Shown: piece by piece, positions 33,707-46,700 of the stretch
How positions within the stretch are numbered: the stretch's first letter is position 1
Layout of the letters: each line of letters begins with the position of its first letter
NCBI RefSeq assembly: GCF_020360975.1
Contig: NW_025408675.1
Location: forward strand, 1,240,001-1,304,000
Length of the DNA stretch: 64,000 nucleotides
Direction of reading: 5' to 3'
Source of the DNA: Hirsutella rhossiliensis
Taxonomy: Eukaryota > Ascomycota > Sordariomycetes > Hypocreales > Ophiocordycipitaceae
Notes under the pieces: generated by a model
Databases searched by the model: none
Seen by the model: only the letters and a program-made list of their open reading frames with translations
What the model was told of the DNA's origin: nothing
Position numbers and translations under genes: made by a program

Positions 33707-36700
33707 TACTGGTCTAGAACCAGAAGCCGTTGCACGAGCAAGGCGAGACGGGCCAAGGTGCCCGGACAATTCAAGGCCCGCTCCCAGGGACACTACTGTC
33801 CTGGGACTCGGCGTCGTTGTCGTCTTTGGCTTTGTCCCTGGCCGTCAAAATGACGCGGGGGTTGCGAACGACGGCGATGCAGGGCAGATGGACAAGGGAG
33901 TTGCGAGGCGGGACATGTATATCTATCGGATCGTCTTGCCAATGCCGGGCCGTCTGGGCTTGCGTGAAGTGTCTCGGTGCCGACACCACCTTTCGGTGGA
34001 GACGCCAAAGGGAGTCTTGGAAGAAGCAGAGAGTGAGGGACAGCAGGGAGAGGGAACTGAGGACGAGGAAACCGTTGGCCCTATAATTAAGTTAAGGTTG
34101 AGTCCGGCCAAGAGATAGGTAGGTACCTGGTACCTTGCCATTCCCCCGTCTGTCACTGCTGTCATCTGTACAGTAAGTTATCCGTACCTACATACGTAGT
34201 TATCCTGCAGGTGGTACAGACCATGGCACAGTTCAGTTAGTCGGGAAGGGTAACCCGGTATCTACATAACCTCGAGCGCCCCGCGCACTAGCAACGAAGC
34301 TGCCGGTAGATTGATTGGTTCGCCAGCCCAGGCCAGAGAAGCGAGGTGGGGGCTCAGACAGAGGGGGTTCCTCGTCGCGCACCAAGTATCCGCTACCTGC
34401 AGCAGGGGAGCGTCAATCTCCAGCCGCTCGCCGCTTCCCGTCCGCTCGCTTGTCCGAATCAGGCAGGGTCGGATAGGTAGTCTTGGCGGTTTATAGTACT
34501 GATAGGTCTTTCCTGTGGCTTACCACCTGCCGGGTCTCGAGGCCTTGTGTATCCGTACTCCGCGTCCACGTTCAGTACCAAATGGCCCCTCGTCAAGGGC
34601 AATATGCCGCTGCGCATATGCACGCACGTTATTGTGTGCTTTTTTGCTCAACTGCCTAGTACCAACTACCTTACCCACCGGCTGTACCCAAGACATGCTC
34701 AGGGACACGAAGCCTCCCCTACGGAGTACAGCGCTGGTCTTTGATACATTGTACGAGGCCCATGCACGGAACGGCCACGACTCGACAGACGAGCCGGTGC
34801 TGCCCAATCAAGCCCGACTCCTGTTCCTCGGCGGTGCGGCTGAAAGCCTCGCGAGGGGCTTGCCGATGCATGTGCTGGGCCTCGAGGTCGTCGACGCGGA
34901 GAAATCCGTCCATGATGCTTGGTTCCGACTTCCCAGCCAAGGTCGCATCTCCGTCGGACTCGGCTGTCGACAAGACGCCTGGCACCGCAGCTGCCGGTGG
35001 ACGAGACCCGGGTGACTTGTCATGTTTCATGCCCCTTGGCCGACAGTCAGTGACGGGCACGAGAAGGCAGGCTACAGCTCGAAACAACATGTGGAGGACG
35101 GTGCAGATGCATACGAGATGGTTGGACAGGGGCCCAGTGACAGACGTGCAGACGGAGACGTCTCACCCGCCAAGTCACCAAGCACCGTGGGGATGATGCA
35201 ATTCTTCAGGACGACGAGACTGTAGAAGCGCCGTTTATCCGTTATCCGTACCAAGGAATGGACGGGGCGGTATTGATGAAGCAGCAACAGGCATGCCTGC
35301 GACGCCACGTCTCCTCGCTGGCGTCTCGAGTTCCGTCACCGTTGAGGAAGCCCGTTACTTGGCTGGAAGCCGTCCTCGGTGCTCCGTTCGGACACATGCA
35401 TACGCCTTCACTCGGCCTCTTGGGCTGCGGAGTGTAACAGCCTGTGTGCTCCCCCCCGCAGCGTGATTAGAACTAGGCCAGCGCCATCCGCGGCGCCTCT
35501 AAACTTGGTCGCCGACTATTCGTACCAGCAACTCCGAGGAAGTACATACACCCGGCACGGGGAAGCGGCACAGCGCGTCCCTGGCTTTTCTTGAGCTTGG
35601 AATCGATTATGTGCACCAGGTACGGAGTAGAGATGAAGGCGCAGAGGGTCAGCAAGTATCACATGTTTGGGTCTCTCTTATCTACGTAGTAGGCCTGGCA
35701 TTGTCCTTTCCGTATGACCTGGCGCAAAGCAACAGACTGGACATCTAAATCTTCGGCTTTTGACCCCCGACTTGGAGTCCCTGTCGTGTCTCAACTTCTC
35801 AAGGCCAAACGGGGATTCGACTCTTCGGCAATATCCGTTGATGCTCTCCTGCCACCAATGACAGCAGCTATAGTCCTTACTACAATCTTAACGAGCACAT
35901 ACGGCCACATCTGCGGTAATGTACTCGATCCCGTTAGATCTCGACTCGTCAAGCCCGCAAGAGGCAGATTAGTAGTTGGGTCGGTGACGACCAGCGAACA
36001 CCGGCTGCTGTATGTTTTTTACCCCGTTCTTCCTTTTTTTGGTTCTATTCCAATGTTTATGGGTGGACACGGCGACTAGCCCGACTCGTTGAGGAAGCAG
36101 GGCCTGCAAAGCAAACGGCTACCCTGGACATGGTGGGCTAGCCGCCTCGGTGTTTCTCAGACGGGACGTTGAGATTGGCTTAAAGCGCGGGCAACCTCGT
36201 CAACGGTCGCTGGGTCTTGGCGCAGGGTCATGGTTTGGTCCCCGAGAGAAAAGGAGGCGGCATCGATATGCAGCGTCGCCCCGTGGCGGTTTTGCGGCTG
36301 CTTACCATGGACCTGGGATCGCCACCCTCCTTTTTGCCCATGCAGTCTTGTGCCACGAACCAACCGACTGTATTCGTACAGTAGTTGCAGTGCATGTACT
36401 GTACTTCACGCTGCATGCATATGCATCTAGCGGAGGAGTCGCTGTCCTTGCTCTCCGTCGTTGGCCATGAGCTGTGCGACACAGGCACGTACGGATGGAG
36501 CCGGCCGCAGCTCACCCGTCGAGTCTTTTCGTGATACAAGGTGCGCGGCCCATGTCCAGAGTCGCCGGCTGGTGAGAGAGCAAGGGAGCCGCTTTAACGC
36601 GCGTCTCTCTGATGCCTTGGATGCTGTTGAGTGTTGAACCAGAACTCTACATAATAGATTACAATGGCGCCTCTGACCGCGACACAGTACAGAAACCACC

Positions 36701-37265
36701 CCTTGTATCCGCACATTAAGCCACTGCTTTCCCGTGCCAAGACCACTGATCACCGTCCTGGTCGAGCCTCCCTTTGCTCTTCTCTCATCATCCATGTAAC
36801 CATCTTCAACATGTACGACATGTTGCCCGAGCAGTTCAAAAGCCACGACGTCATGCCAGGCGCCTCCTCTGTCCTCTTCACACCATGACACGTCCAACGG
36901 AGACCATCGATGCCATCTTCTCGGGGTGCATGTTTCTCAGGTCGAACGGGACATGCGCCGGCTTGGTATTGCGCGCTTCATGTGCCCATATCAGAACGTC
37001 GACTACGTTGAAGATAAGCCATTATCACCCTTCAGCGGGTGCCTTTGTACAGACTGCCCCCTGGACACACCGCTGCACCTGCTCGTTGCCTCTGCATAGC
37101 TGGTGGAAAGAGATGGAAGGAATAAGATGGAAGAAGGAACATGATGGGCAATGTGCGCGTCTCAGAGCCCCGGTTGCCACGCATGGTGTTGCCAGAGACT
37201 GATTGATGCACCGGCATCCCGGTAGTAAGCATGGCCGCCTGATGGCATTTCGAGCCGTCCCCGAG
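33707..37265. other. Intergenic region of 3.6 kb
   Basis: No supported gene. It holds several TATCCGTAC motifs (34179, 34550, 35243), TACGGAGTA at 34720 and 35621, and a GTAGGTA-rich patch near 34117. It should include the promoter of the Zn2Cys6 gene. The short frames are rich in Arg/Cys/His and show no domain. Confidence 0.55.
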
Positions 37266-39138
37266 CTACGTGGTCTTGCCATCCTGGTCATTCGCCGCCG
37301 CTATGCTCCCCTTCCTCCTCAGATCCCCTGCCTTGAGCTTCCGCACCGCCTGGTACGACCGGTCCAGCTCATTCTCCACCGCGCACCGGATCCGCAGCGC
37401 CGCCACGGCCGGCCACACGCTCCTCTCGCCCTTGAGGATCCAGTAGTCGAGCGTCTCGCGCGTCGGCGTCTCCAGCAGCCGCACAAAGTCGCCCGCCGTC
37501 ACCTCGGGCACCAGCGCCATCGACGCCGCCGGCACCTGCTCGTCCACCAGGAACCGCCGGATGCTCGACGGCAGCAGCCGCAGCGTGTCCAGCTGTCGGA
37601 GCCGGTGCCGGACCTCAACCCCGACCATGCGCACGAAAAACGCCGACAGCTGCGTCGTCCTGCTGCGCGCTTCCACCAGCGACGGCCCGTGCATGTCCGA
37701 CTGCAGGAAAGGTATCAGATACGGCCGCGCCTGGCTGACGATGAAGTGGTTGACGTTGAAGAGCTCCGATATCCGTCGCAGCGGCGAGTCGCGATCCGAG
37801 TAAGACGCGTGCGTCCAGTGCCGGAAGTCGATGGTATTGGCCGGTGCCCACGGGACAATGTTGCCGCCAGCGTCCTTGCACAGAATCATGACCTTGCGCC
37901 GGCCGTATAGCGACGGCGACGACGCGTTGGACGCAATGGCAGCCGTCCAGATTAGCTAGAACGGAAGCAGCCGCATCAGCACATACCCCCGCCAGGCGCG
38001 GCTCCGGCGTCGACGTACCACGTTGGGCGCTGTGATGTAGTTGAGCAGCGTCGGCACGCCGCCCTGGCCCTCGGTCGCGACCGTGATGTTGAGGATCCGT
38101 TTGCTGCGGTTGTAGGCCTCCTCAAACGTCAAGTCACCCACGTTGGCCCGCACGCAGGCCTCGAGCACCGTCACGTCCAGAAAGTACCCGTCGCGAGAAA
38201 AGCGGCGGATCCGGCGCATCAGCGTATCCCACCTCGAGCGAAACGTCTGCTCCCGCGATTCCACCTTGGCCTTGCCGGTAAATGCCGTCAGGTCGATGCC
38301 GTCGGCCTCGAGGATATTGGGCAACTCGTCCTCGGTGTGGATGGCCACCAGCGCCGCGATCAGGGCCCCGGTTGCGATGCCCGTGATGATGCGCGGGAGC
38401 AGGCCCCGGAGGAACAGGGCCTTGACGACGCCGAGATGGCACAGGCCGAAGATGGCGCCGCCCTGGAGGACCAGCGTGCTACGGCCAAAAGCCTGTCTCG
38501 TGTCATGGATAAAGTCCAGCTTGGTCTGGTTCGTCAGCGCGACCGCCCCGCCGTGGAAGCCCGTGCTAAAGGCCGTGGGCAGCGTGCTGATGTCCTCGAC
38601 GGCCTCGGCCACCTGCGTGATGTACTCGTCAATCAGGTACTTGGTGCCGGAAAAGGATCGATTGTAGAGCTTGGGGACGGTGATGTTGCCGAAGCTTCGC
38701 ACGAGGCCGGAGCGGAGGAGGTTGACGAGCAGCTGGAAGTTGTACTCCTCCCTAGCTATGACGAGGGAGTTGAGCCGGTCCGTGATGAGCCTCCAGTCGT
38801 AGTATCGGGACGTCGGATTGTTTCTCCTGCAGACTGACAGTTAGATGAACGGCGGCGTGGTCGGCAGAGGGGCAGGCCATACCATAGATCGAGTCCCAGG
38901 AGGCTGTCCAGGTGAAGGGCAGCCTCCTCCCACTCCTCGAACGTCTCGGCGTTGCGCAGCAGATCCAGCCATAGCTCGACCGGGTTCTTGCGGCGGTACC
39001 AGCTAACGAGCTTCTGCATCGGCGGTCAGGAGGGCGAAGCTACATGCAGAGCCCGGGGACAAGGGGAGCAAAGCTTGCCTTTTGCCAGAAGGCGACGACG
39101 TCGACAAAGACCCTCCAGACGGCTAGCACGGCCCCCAT
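37266..39138 (-). CDS. Patatin-like phospholipase-domain protein, apparently lacking the catalytic serine
   Basis: Four exons (39138-39079, 39013-38883, 38826-38019, 37955-37266) encode about 562 residues. The N-terminus (WRVFVDVVAFWQK, then KLVSWYRRKNP) and the EWEEAALHLDSLLG segment match the Tgl/patatin lipase family with its leading DUF3336-type helical domain. The oxyanion loop is present (GGAIFG, residues 186-191), and the nucleophile elbow follows at 213-217, but reads G-I-A-T-G instead of G-x-S-x-G: Ala215 replaces the catalytic Ser. Downstream, where active members carry Asp-Gly, this protein has SYSDRDSPLRR (about 384-394) before the conserved ELFNVNHFIVSQ. It may therefore be a structural or regulatory lipid-droplet protein rather than a lipase. 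The first intron needs a GC donor (AAG followed by GCAAGC). Identity to the family is strong; inactivity is an inference from motifs. Confidence 0.92.
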
Positions 39139-39505
39139 GATTGCCGAGGAAGAGCTGCCTCATCGGATGGGGCCAGCGGACAGGTGGGTGAATTAGGTCA
39201 GCCTGGCAGTCGGGCGCATTTCCCGGAGCCGTCGACGATCGACCGTCTGCACAGGCTCATGCTAGATAATATCTTTGGAGGCTCGGTGGAGTGGCGCACT
39301 AGGGCCAGTTTAGAAGGTGTTTAAGCTTGTTGAGCGAGGGCGAGGTTCGCGCCACGGCTGAGTCAGTCAGGCATGTGATGGCACGCAGCCATATGCGGAT
39401 GCGGGCGGCAAGTGTAAAAACTTGTCAACTTTTGCAGGACAGATGGACAAGAGATGCTATGGCAAATCAAGATGCCCCCCTGTCGCACCCACTCAAGTCT
39501 CAACT

Positions 39506-40811
39506 TCATTCTTCCTCGTCTTCGTCGTCAACCACGTTTCGCCTCCTGGCCCGACCGGCCGTGTCGCCCGCGAGCTCCACCTCGTCACCCTCTGCATCCT
39601 CGTCTCCCTCGGCCTCCGTCGTCCTCTGCCTCTTGGACCGGCGACCGCCGTCCTTGGCGAAGCCGAGCAGCTCTTCCTCTTCCTCCTCGTCTCCATCGGC
39701 GCCGCTCTCCATTTCCTCGTCTTCACTTGCCACGAGGAAGCCGTCGTCCATGTCGTAGTCCTCGTGCCGGCCCACTCCCTGCGGCAGATCATCGTCCGAG
39801 TCGTACTCGGGCCGCCGCCGCTTAGGCTTCGTCGAGCCTGGCGCTCCCCTCTTGCGTCCGGCTCCGACCCCGCGCCGCTCGCCCTCGAGGTCCCCAATGG
39901 ACAGGCCCCCGCGACCAGAGCGTCCGAGGCCGCCGTCCATCTTGGCTGCGGCATTCTCACGCCGCCGCTGGGCCTTCATTCTCTCCTTTTCGGCCAGTTC
40001 GGCCTGTCTCTTCTGCAGCTCGGGATCTCTCGTCGTTCGCACAATCATGTCCTCTCCTTTCATCGCTTGGCTGGCCTGGGCCATGCGCTCCGCAAAGAGA
40101 GTCAGGGCGTCATCGCCAACGGCCTTGTTTGGCTTGACGTTGTACTGCTCCTTCAGGTGACCGACCGTCATGAGCATGTTGCTACCAAGCTCCGCTGCCG
40201 CGGCGTAGCAGTGACCGTCGTGGAGCTCGTTGTACGGCTTGTCTGGCCCGGATGCCAGCAGCTTCTTCTGAATCTCGTAGTGCTCTCCTCCGACGGAGAT
40301 GGTGACGGAGCCATCGCTCCAGCGGTAGACGTTGGTGTTACTCCTAAGTATGCCCGTGCTGGAATCACGTTGAACGCGCGCGACGCATCTTGGCTGCTCA
40401 GCTTTGGCGTTGGCCAGGTCGAACTCGGAAGGCTCGAAAAGGTCTGGTTCGTAGACTTCGGGCATAAACTTGATGAACTTGGGCACGCGCAGTAGCCGGA
40501 GCTTGCGGTCAGTTAGCATTGTCCACGGCTAAACGGCCGGCATCGTAATGGCTTACCATGCCGTCTCTGGGCTTCGGGACCCGATGGCGGTAGGTGGGCT
40601 GCTCAATGACGACCTTGTCCCGCGTCTCTTGCGGCAGAGCATCGTCATAGTCGCGATGCCGTGCGTCCGGGTCCTCATCAGGATCCGAAGCAAGATCATC
40701 ATCGGTCAAGACGCGCGCGGCAGGAGACGCCGCCTCGTCGTCGCCCTCGTCACCAAAGAGATCCTCTCCGCCCTCGTCGACGGCATCGAGGGGATCCTCG
40801 GAGTCAGACAT
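39506..40811 (-). CDS. LEO1: PAF1 complex subunit Leo1
   Basis: Two exons (40811-40557 and 40501-39506) encode about 416 residues. Leo1 is a nuclear subunit of the Paf1 complex, which travels with RNA polymerase II and supports elongation and histone modification. The acidic N-terminus (MSDSEDPLDAVDEGGEDLFG) leads into the Leo1 core: KVVIEQPTYRHRVPKPRDGM, LRVPKFIKFMPEVYEPDLFEPSEF, VYRWSDGSVTISVGGEHYEIQ and an ADPELQKRQ-like KTTRDPELQKRQAEL stretch. A basic region (GRKRGAPGSTKPKRRR) and a long acidic tail (DEEEEEELLGF ... DDEDEEE) end the protein, as in other fungal Leo1 proteins. The intron contains a GCTAAC branch site. The gene is followed by the patatin gene on the same strand, 367 bp away. 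Confidence 0.95.
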
Positions 40812-42044
40812 GGCGTATGTGTTGGCGTTTAGTGTTGGAAGTTCTCGCGGTGAAGAATGACTGCGAACGATGCTGGGCCGGGCGTCGCAATGTGCAGCAC
40901 TGCGCGGCGGCGGTTGGCTAAAGCCGAGTCAGGATCTTGCCTCTGGCTAGGCGCTGCGAGCGTGGCAGAGTGCCTCGTCGATATGGTCGTCGTTTCGTGG
41001 TCGTCGCTTCGTGCAGCTCGAGGAGGCCGACGCCATCTCTTTCTGGCTGCGTGATGTCTTGGAAAGAAAGGCACCGGGGCATCAGTTCCAGGTGTCTGTG
41101 GGTACTTGGTACCTAGAAGACGATACACTTGGAGAGAGATCATATGTACAGTACGAATACGGATACTGGGTTAAGTTAGTTACTTGATTTCGGACTGCCT
41201 GTCCGGATTACTAAACAATCGGCGAGAGCTGGCCCCATGGTGTCGCCGAGAGCTCAGATCTCAACATCAACGTACCAGACACGCGTTGTGGTTCGGCAAA
41301 AAAATGAAGCCAGTAATCCCTCGACTTCTATCTAGATATTCCGGATTGATTTGATTTGTTGGACATCCAGTGCTGCCCATAAACAGGCTGGTCTCGGCAT
41401 CGTGCAGCCAGTGCAAGACACCCGTGACAGGTATCCGTACTCCGCACCGAGACCAAGCTAGTAAGCCAGATACCTACGGCGCCCACCCGTAGCAGAGCAG
41501 TTCGACAGGTTCCCGGCTAGCGCGCCGCGAGGTATCGGCCACTGGGGTGCCACTACGTGTTTGCCTCAGGTGCCTTCTATCGGTCACTTTTGGCAACTCG
41601 AATCCCAGGCGTCAATCGTCATCCTCAGCGCTTGCGACAGCTCAGCTTTCCCCAGACCGTCAGTAACACGTGAACTTTGCCCCGCCTGCTGGCTTCTCCC
41701 ACATCTTTTCTCCCTTTCTCCCTTCCGCGTGCTCAGGCGTCCACCCGCAGGTACCTCCACCCGTGTACTTGTACATGCTCTTAGTCTTCGCCTCCTCCTC
41801 CCCCCCTTTCTTCCTCGACGACAACTCCGCTTTCCTTCGACTGCACTCGATTCAGCATCGGCTCTCGTCCACAAAATCTCGACCTCTTTCTTCCCCGACG
41901 GCGGCGACAGACTTTTGGCAACCGAGCCCTGCGGCAGCCTCTGTCACGTCGCTCCCCCCTCTCTCCTCTCTCCTCTCTCCTCGTTGCCTCGCTTTCTCTG
42001 TGGCTGCGCCGCCACCCGCTCCGCCTACGCCTTTGCCGTCCACC
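40812..42044. other. Divergent intergenic region between LEO1 and MOB2
   Basis: About 1.2 kb with no supported gene. The last 350 bp (41690-42044) are very rich in C and T, as in leaders of fungal housekeeping genes. A TATCCGTAC motif lies at 41432. Confidence 0.6.
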
Positions 42045-43780
42045 ATGTCCAATCTCTTTTCGGGAATGTGAGTCGCTCCCAACACCTCTCCATTGTCTGC
42101 TATTTTTGTCTCCGGCCGCCGTCGAGCCCCGGAATCCCACCTCGTTGTGCGGCATCGCACGTGAGAGCTGGGTGGAGGGAGGGGTCTCAATTTTGATTGA
42201 ATCACCCAGCGGTGAGTCTAATTGAGGGAGGGGCAAGTGTCCGCCTGTGGCCATCTCCACGCAATGGCTGCCAACCGAACAACCGTCTCCTCGGCGCTTC
42301 AACCGTCCGGTCCATGCATAGTCAGAAGAACCCTCGAGACTCGAGATCCCGCCCGAGCATGGCGTCACTGCCCTAGCGCAAGCCGCTGCACCCACATTGG
42401 CTTCTGTCGGCATCTATACTCCCGGCATCTTCGGCTTTTGCATCGGCGCATCCACTCGGCAGTACCGTGTTGAGTGAATGCTACTTGCTGTTTCGAGCTC
42501 CCTCCAACGACACGGTCCAATTGGCGGCAAATTTACCCGTCGTCTGTTACACTGGTCGCCCTCGCCCTCGCCCTGCCCCTTTGACTTGCAACATGCTCGC
42601 GACCAGTGGCTTAGTGAACTGACATACCAACCTTGTTAGCAACGCTCGTTTTCGAGGTGGCTCTAACAAACCGCCTGGTCAGCTAAAGAGCCCTTCCTCC
42701 TCGACTGCAGGCCAAGCAGCTCTCCCTGACAACCTCCCTCAAGCAAACCAACCCGGCACAAACCTCGCTCCCAAAGTCCCACCCCTGCCAAACTCTCCGT
42801 CGCTCGCCCAGACCATCGGCATGGACGAATCCAGCGGCGCCATTGCCAGCGGCGACGACATCATCAGCTCGTACCACCTGCCTCGGCCCCTTCCCCTCTG
42901 GGTCAATGGCCACTACACCAAGCACATTGTCAGAGGCAACTTCATGACTCTCAGCGCCCGGCCCAAGACGGTAGAGCAGGGCGAGTGGATCGCCCACCAG
43001 AGTAAGCCCCTCTTCGCCCGCCTTCCGTCTTTCCCCGCTTCTGACGCTCCGGATCTAGTCGTCGAGCACTACCGCAACTTGTGGAACTTTGTTCGCGTTG
43101 TGCACGAAAAGGAAGACGACGGAACGACAATCTGCAACTCGTCGACCTGCCCGCGCATGTCCGCCGGATCGTGAGTATACCGACTCGACCCGGCCTGATC
43201 CCCCACCGCTTACACCTCTTCAAGGAACCACTCCTTCACCTGGCTCAATCGCCAGCGCGAACCGGTGGAACTGCCCGCCCACGAGTACATGACGTTGATG
43301 CAGCGATGGATCTCGGGCAAAATCGATGACACCAACATCTTCCCAACCGATGCATCGGCCGTCTCTTACGCCCACAACCCCGCAATAACCACCACGCCCC
43401 TGGCGCAGCTCTCCAGCCCGGGAGAGCCCGAGTGGATGGGAAAGCGATCCGGCTTCCCGGAAAAGTTTGGTGAAGTCTGCCAATTGATCTTTCGCCAGAT
43501 GTTCCGCGTCTACGCTCACCTCTACTGGGCCCACTTCACCGACCCCTTCTACCACCTCAACCTCGAGAAGCAGCTCAACAGTTGCTTCTCTCACTTCATT
43601 CTGACGGCCACTGCCCTCGACATGCTGAGGCCGCAAGAGCTCGAGCCAATGCAACCGCTCCTCGACATATGGGCGGCAAACGGCACCTTTCCTCCAGAGT
43701 CAAAGGCCTACGAGTACGCCAATCTCCGCGCCGGTGAACGCCTCTTGGAGCTGGCTGGCATCCAGTCGGAGACGCGGTAA
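42045..43780 (+). CDS. MOB2: Mob1/phocein-family kinase activator, Mob2 type
   Basis: Four exons (42045-42067, 42640-43001, 43059-43170, 43225-43780) encode about 350 residues. Mob2 proteins bind and activate NDR/LATS kinases (Cbk1/COT1/Orb6 type) that control polarised growth and septation. A 23-nt first exon (MSNLFSG) is joined across a 572-nt intron to NARFRGGSNKPPGQLKSP. Residues 20-75 are a low-complexity Pro/Asn/Gln linker. The Mob domain spans about 90-345: the zinc site is in TICNSSTCPRMSAG and the two histidines near the C-terminus (YAHLYWAHF and CFSHFILTA); HSFTWLNRQREPVELPAHEYM is the conserved core. An extra loop (SYAHNPAITTTPLAQLSSPGE) between helices is typical of filamentous-fungal Mob2. 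The assignment to Mob2 rather than Mob1 or phocein rests on remembered family sequence features. Confidence 0.92.
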
Positions 43781-46700
43781 TGAGTAAAACCAAGTACTTT
43801 TTTTATTCCAAGACACAAACAACTGCCACGACCGTGGAGTTCGGGGGGTGTCCGCGAGCCGGCCTGATGGATAGAAGGTAGTTATCTGTTTCGACATCAT
43901 TCTCGGGTTCCAAGAGAGAAGACATTTACGAATACGCAAAGGAGTTTCAAAGAGATGGTGTGGCCCTCGGTATGGCTACATGACCGCAGTCGTCACGAGC
44001 GCCGCAGCTCTGGAGAACGGAGGCGGACGCACTGGATGAAGGTAACTAGACCGGGCTTTAGACAATCTGTCGGCAGAAACTGCAACAGGATGATGAATGA
44101 ATTGAAACTGCCGGCACCGGTGTGCGGCCTATGACGAGGTACTCGTCACCCAACATGGAGCATCATTGCCTTGACCACTTCGTTCTTTGCCGTGTACCGC
44201 GGCCGCCTTGCTGATGTCGTACTCGACGATAACGGGCTCGCTCGCGTGCACCGTGAACAGCCCTGAGTCTACATGCAGTGCAGCTTCCTCTCAATGCCCC
44301 TCAATGCCTTGACCCGGGCCTCAAACGGGCTTGTATGACAGACGCGGACACTGTGATGGCCCCCAGAGCCGACGTTGGCCACTCACCACCATGTCCCTCC
44401 TCCCCTTGGCCTCCCTCGCCCCTCGGCGCAGGGGGTGCGCCGGCTCGGAGATGAGTAGGCCCTCTGCCGGCGGCGCGAAAGCGCACGGGTAGCGGGTCCG
44501 GCCGGAGTGATGGCAAGTGTGGGCGTAGACGGGGCGCCGGAGGCCAGCGGGAGAGACGATCAGTGACTAAGGGCACTGGAAGCCACGGATCATGGCAAAA
44601 GGAGGGATGCAAGATGACGGTCCGTTGGGGATGGGAAAAGGGGAGACTTGCCTGCTCTAGAAAGGCTGGTTTCGGATCAGGACAATATGCCAACTCAATA
44701 ATGCCACGTCTCGCATTCTTCTCCTTCTCAAGACCTCATTTCACCCAACTCGATGGTGTGTGGAAGTAAAAGGGAGGACAAATCACATCTGCCGTGTATC
44801 TGTGTCGAATCCAAGAGGGAGGTAGAGAGAGAGCCAAAGTAAAGCCCCCAAAGGAGTTTTGGTCTTCTACTCCCCTACCCGCACGAACCCTGTCCTACAC
44901 TCTCTCGAGCTCGCTTCAGCTGCCATTTCTACCACGACGAGGACAGGAAAACGACGCGAGGCCCTGCAAGCGAGTCGCTGACCCCGTCATAAAGTAGAGA
45001 AATGCGCACAGGCGATATTCGCAGGACCCTGCGGCCGTCTGCTCCGACAAGAGAGCTCGGTGCATGTCGACGGGTGGCGACGAGACAAAGGAAAGAGGAT
45101 GTGGCCGGGTTACCAGGGTCGAGGCACGAGAGTGAACGAAGGCGACGCGAGATGGGTGCCAAAGCTTGATGGGAGAGAATCCATGACCGTGAGCGAAGAC
45201 GGGCACATCGCAAGCCGCCATGACTGCCCGTCGTAATAACGACAGAGAGGGATAGACCCGTACTGGAGACGGATCGTCGAGCGTCGCTAGAGGCCAACAC
45301 CGCAATAGCCTGCAAACCCTGTGGGCTAGCGTCACTCGAGAGGAGGGGAAGTGAGCAGGTTCAACTGGCGAACGCTCGACCAACCGCTCACAAGAGGAAC
45401 CCAGACACCAGACCGGTTCGACGATCCAGTGAGCTCGAGTCGAGTCCAAGACACCAGGACCGTATCAAATCAGCGGAACGGCAAACCAGATCTCGGTGGC
45501 TGCTCGTGGCTGTTGCTTCCAACCTGCAGCTCACGGTTGGGCTGGGACAATTCTCAGTTCCAGCCCAGCAGCAGCCCAACGAGCAGGCAGCATCATATGA
45601 CCTCAACGGCTTGTCAGCGCCGGGGCACGCTTGCCGTTCACCGAGCTCGGGTTCCCGGAAGCACGCCCGTACCAAGCGACGGGGATCGATTTCGCCCCCT
45701 TCCCCCGTGCTTGCACTGCGATACGTGGGATGTTTCCCATGGAACCCCTGGATGGCGTCTCTTGTCCAACGAATGGGCCACTCCATAGGCTACCTTGCCT
45801 CGCTGTGCAACGCATGACCCCCCTCGCTCGCCTGGTAATGCAGAGGGCAGAATCGAGCTGGAGTCAAGGCAGCTCTGTTTCAGGAGCGCAGCTCGTCGAG
45901 TCTTTTCTTGAACGGCGATGGTTTGTTCATCGGCTTTGCAGAAGGACGTCCCAACTCGCATCACACGACCTCCCAGGTCACACAGGGAGCCAGGAAGAAT
46001 TGCTGGCATCCGGAGAATATTCACAGTCCCTGTTGTTGGACAGACGGCTCGTACCAGGGTAAAGCCAATGACGTTGTGGTCGCCAATTCTCTGGTTCGTC
46101 TCGCAAGGACGGTGTTAGGCATCAACGGCTGGCTAATCACTGCGTGGCCATCGACGGCAGCACAATGTCAATGTAGCATGAGCACTACTGTCGCGAGCAG
46201 CGACTCTTGGCTTGAGAGCCTTGTGTAAGCCCCTGGATGCCGCGCTCGAGACCATTCCTTGTGGCTCAAATCCAGTTGCGCCAGTGGTCTGTTCTCTTAC
46301 GCCCGAGTCGCAGGAGCCCGCCTGACCGAATATACCCTGGCAAGCGCGAAGTCCACGACTATCATTGGCACGCCCCCTAGGACCATAGCAGCCGGTGCCG
46401 CGGCCAGTGAGATGCCGCTCCACGCTGCTGGGCCGCCAGTCTTGGGGACGACGGAAGGATAGCCCCGGTCTGCGATGAGTCACGTCGTCGGGCCTTCAGT
46501 TGCCATCCAAAGAGGAAATGCCGGTGGCAGACTGCGTCTCACGGGGAGACTATCGGGGTGATGGTGGCCGCTGCACACAGGGTCTCGAGGCATTAACCGG
46601 TGCGTAAGCCGCTAACATCATCAACGCGGAGCTTCCGAGCCTCTTGTCGCTCTCGCCGCTTCCCGTCCCGGCGTATCCTGTGTCATTGGCGAAACAGCGC

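Noticed and set aside
39422..40495. 357-codon plus-strand frame opposite LEO1
   Set aside because: Antisense to the Leo1 exon; low-complexity Leu/Val translation.
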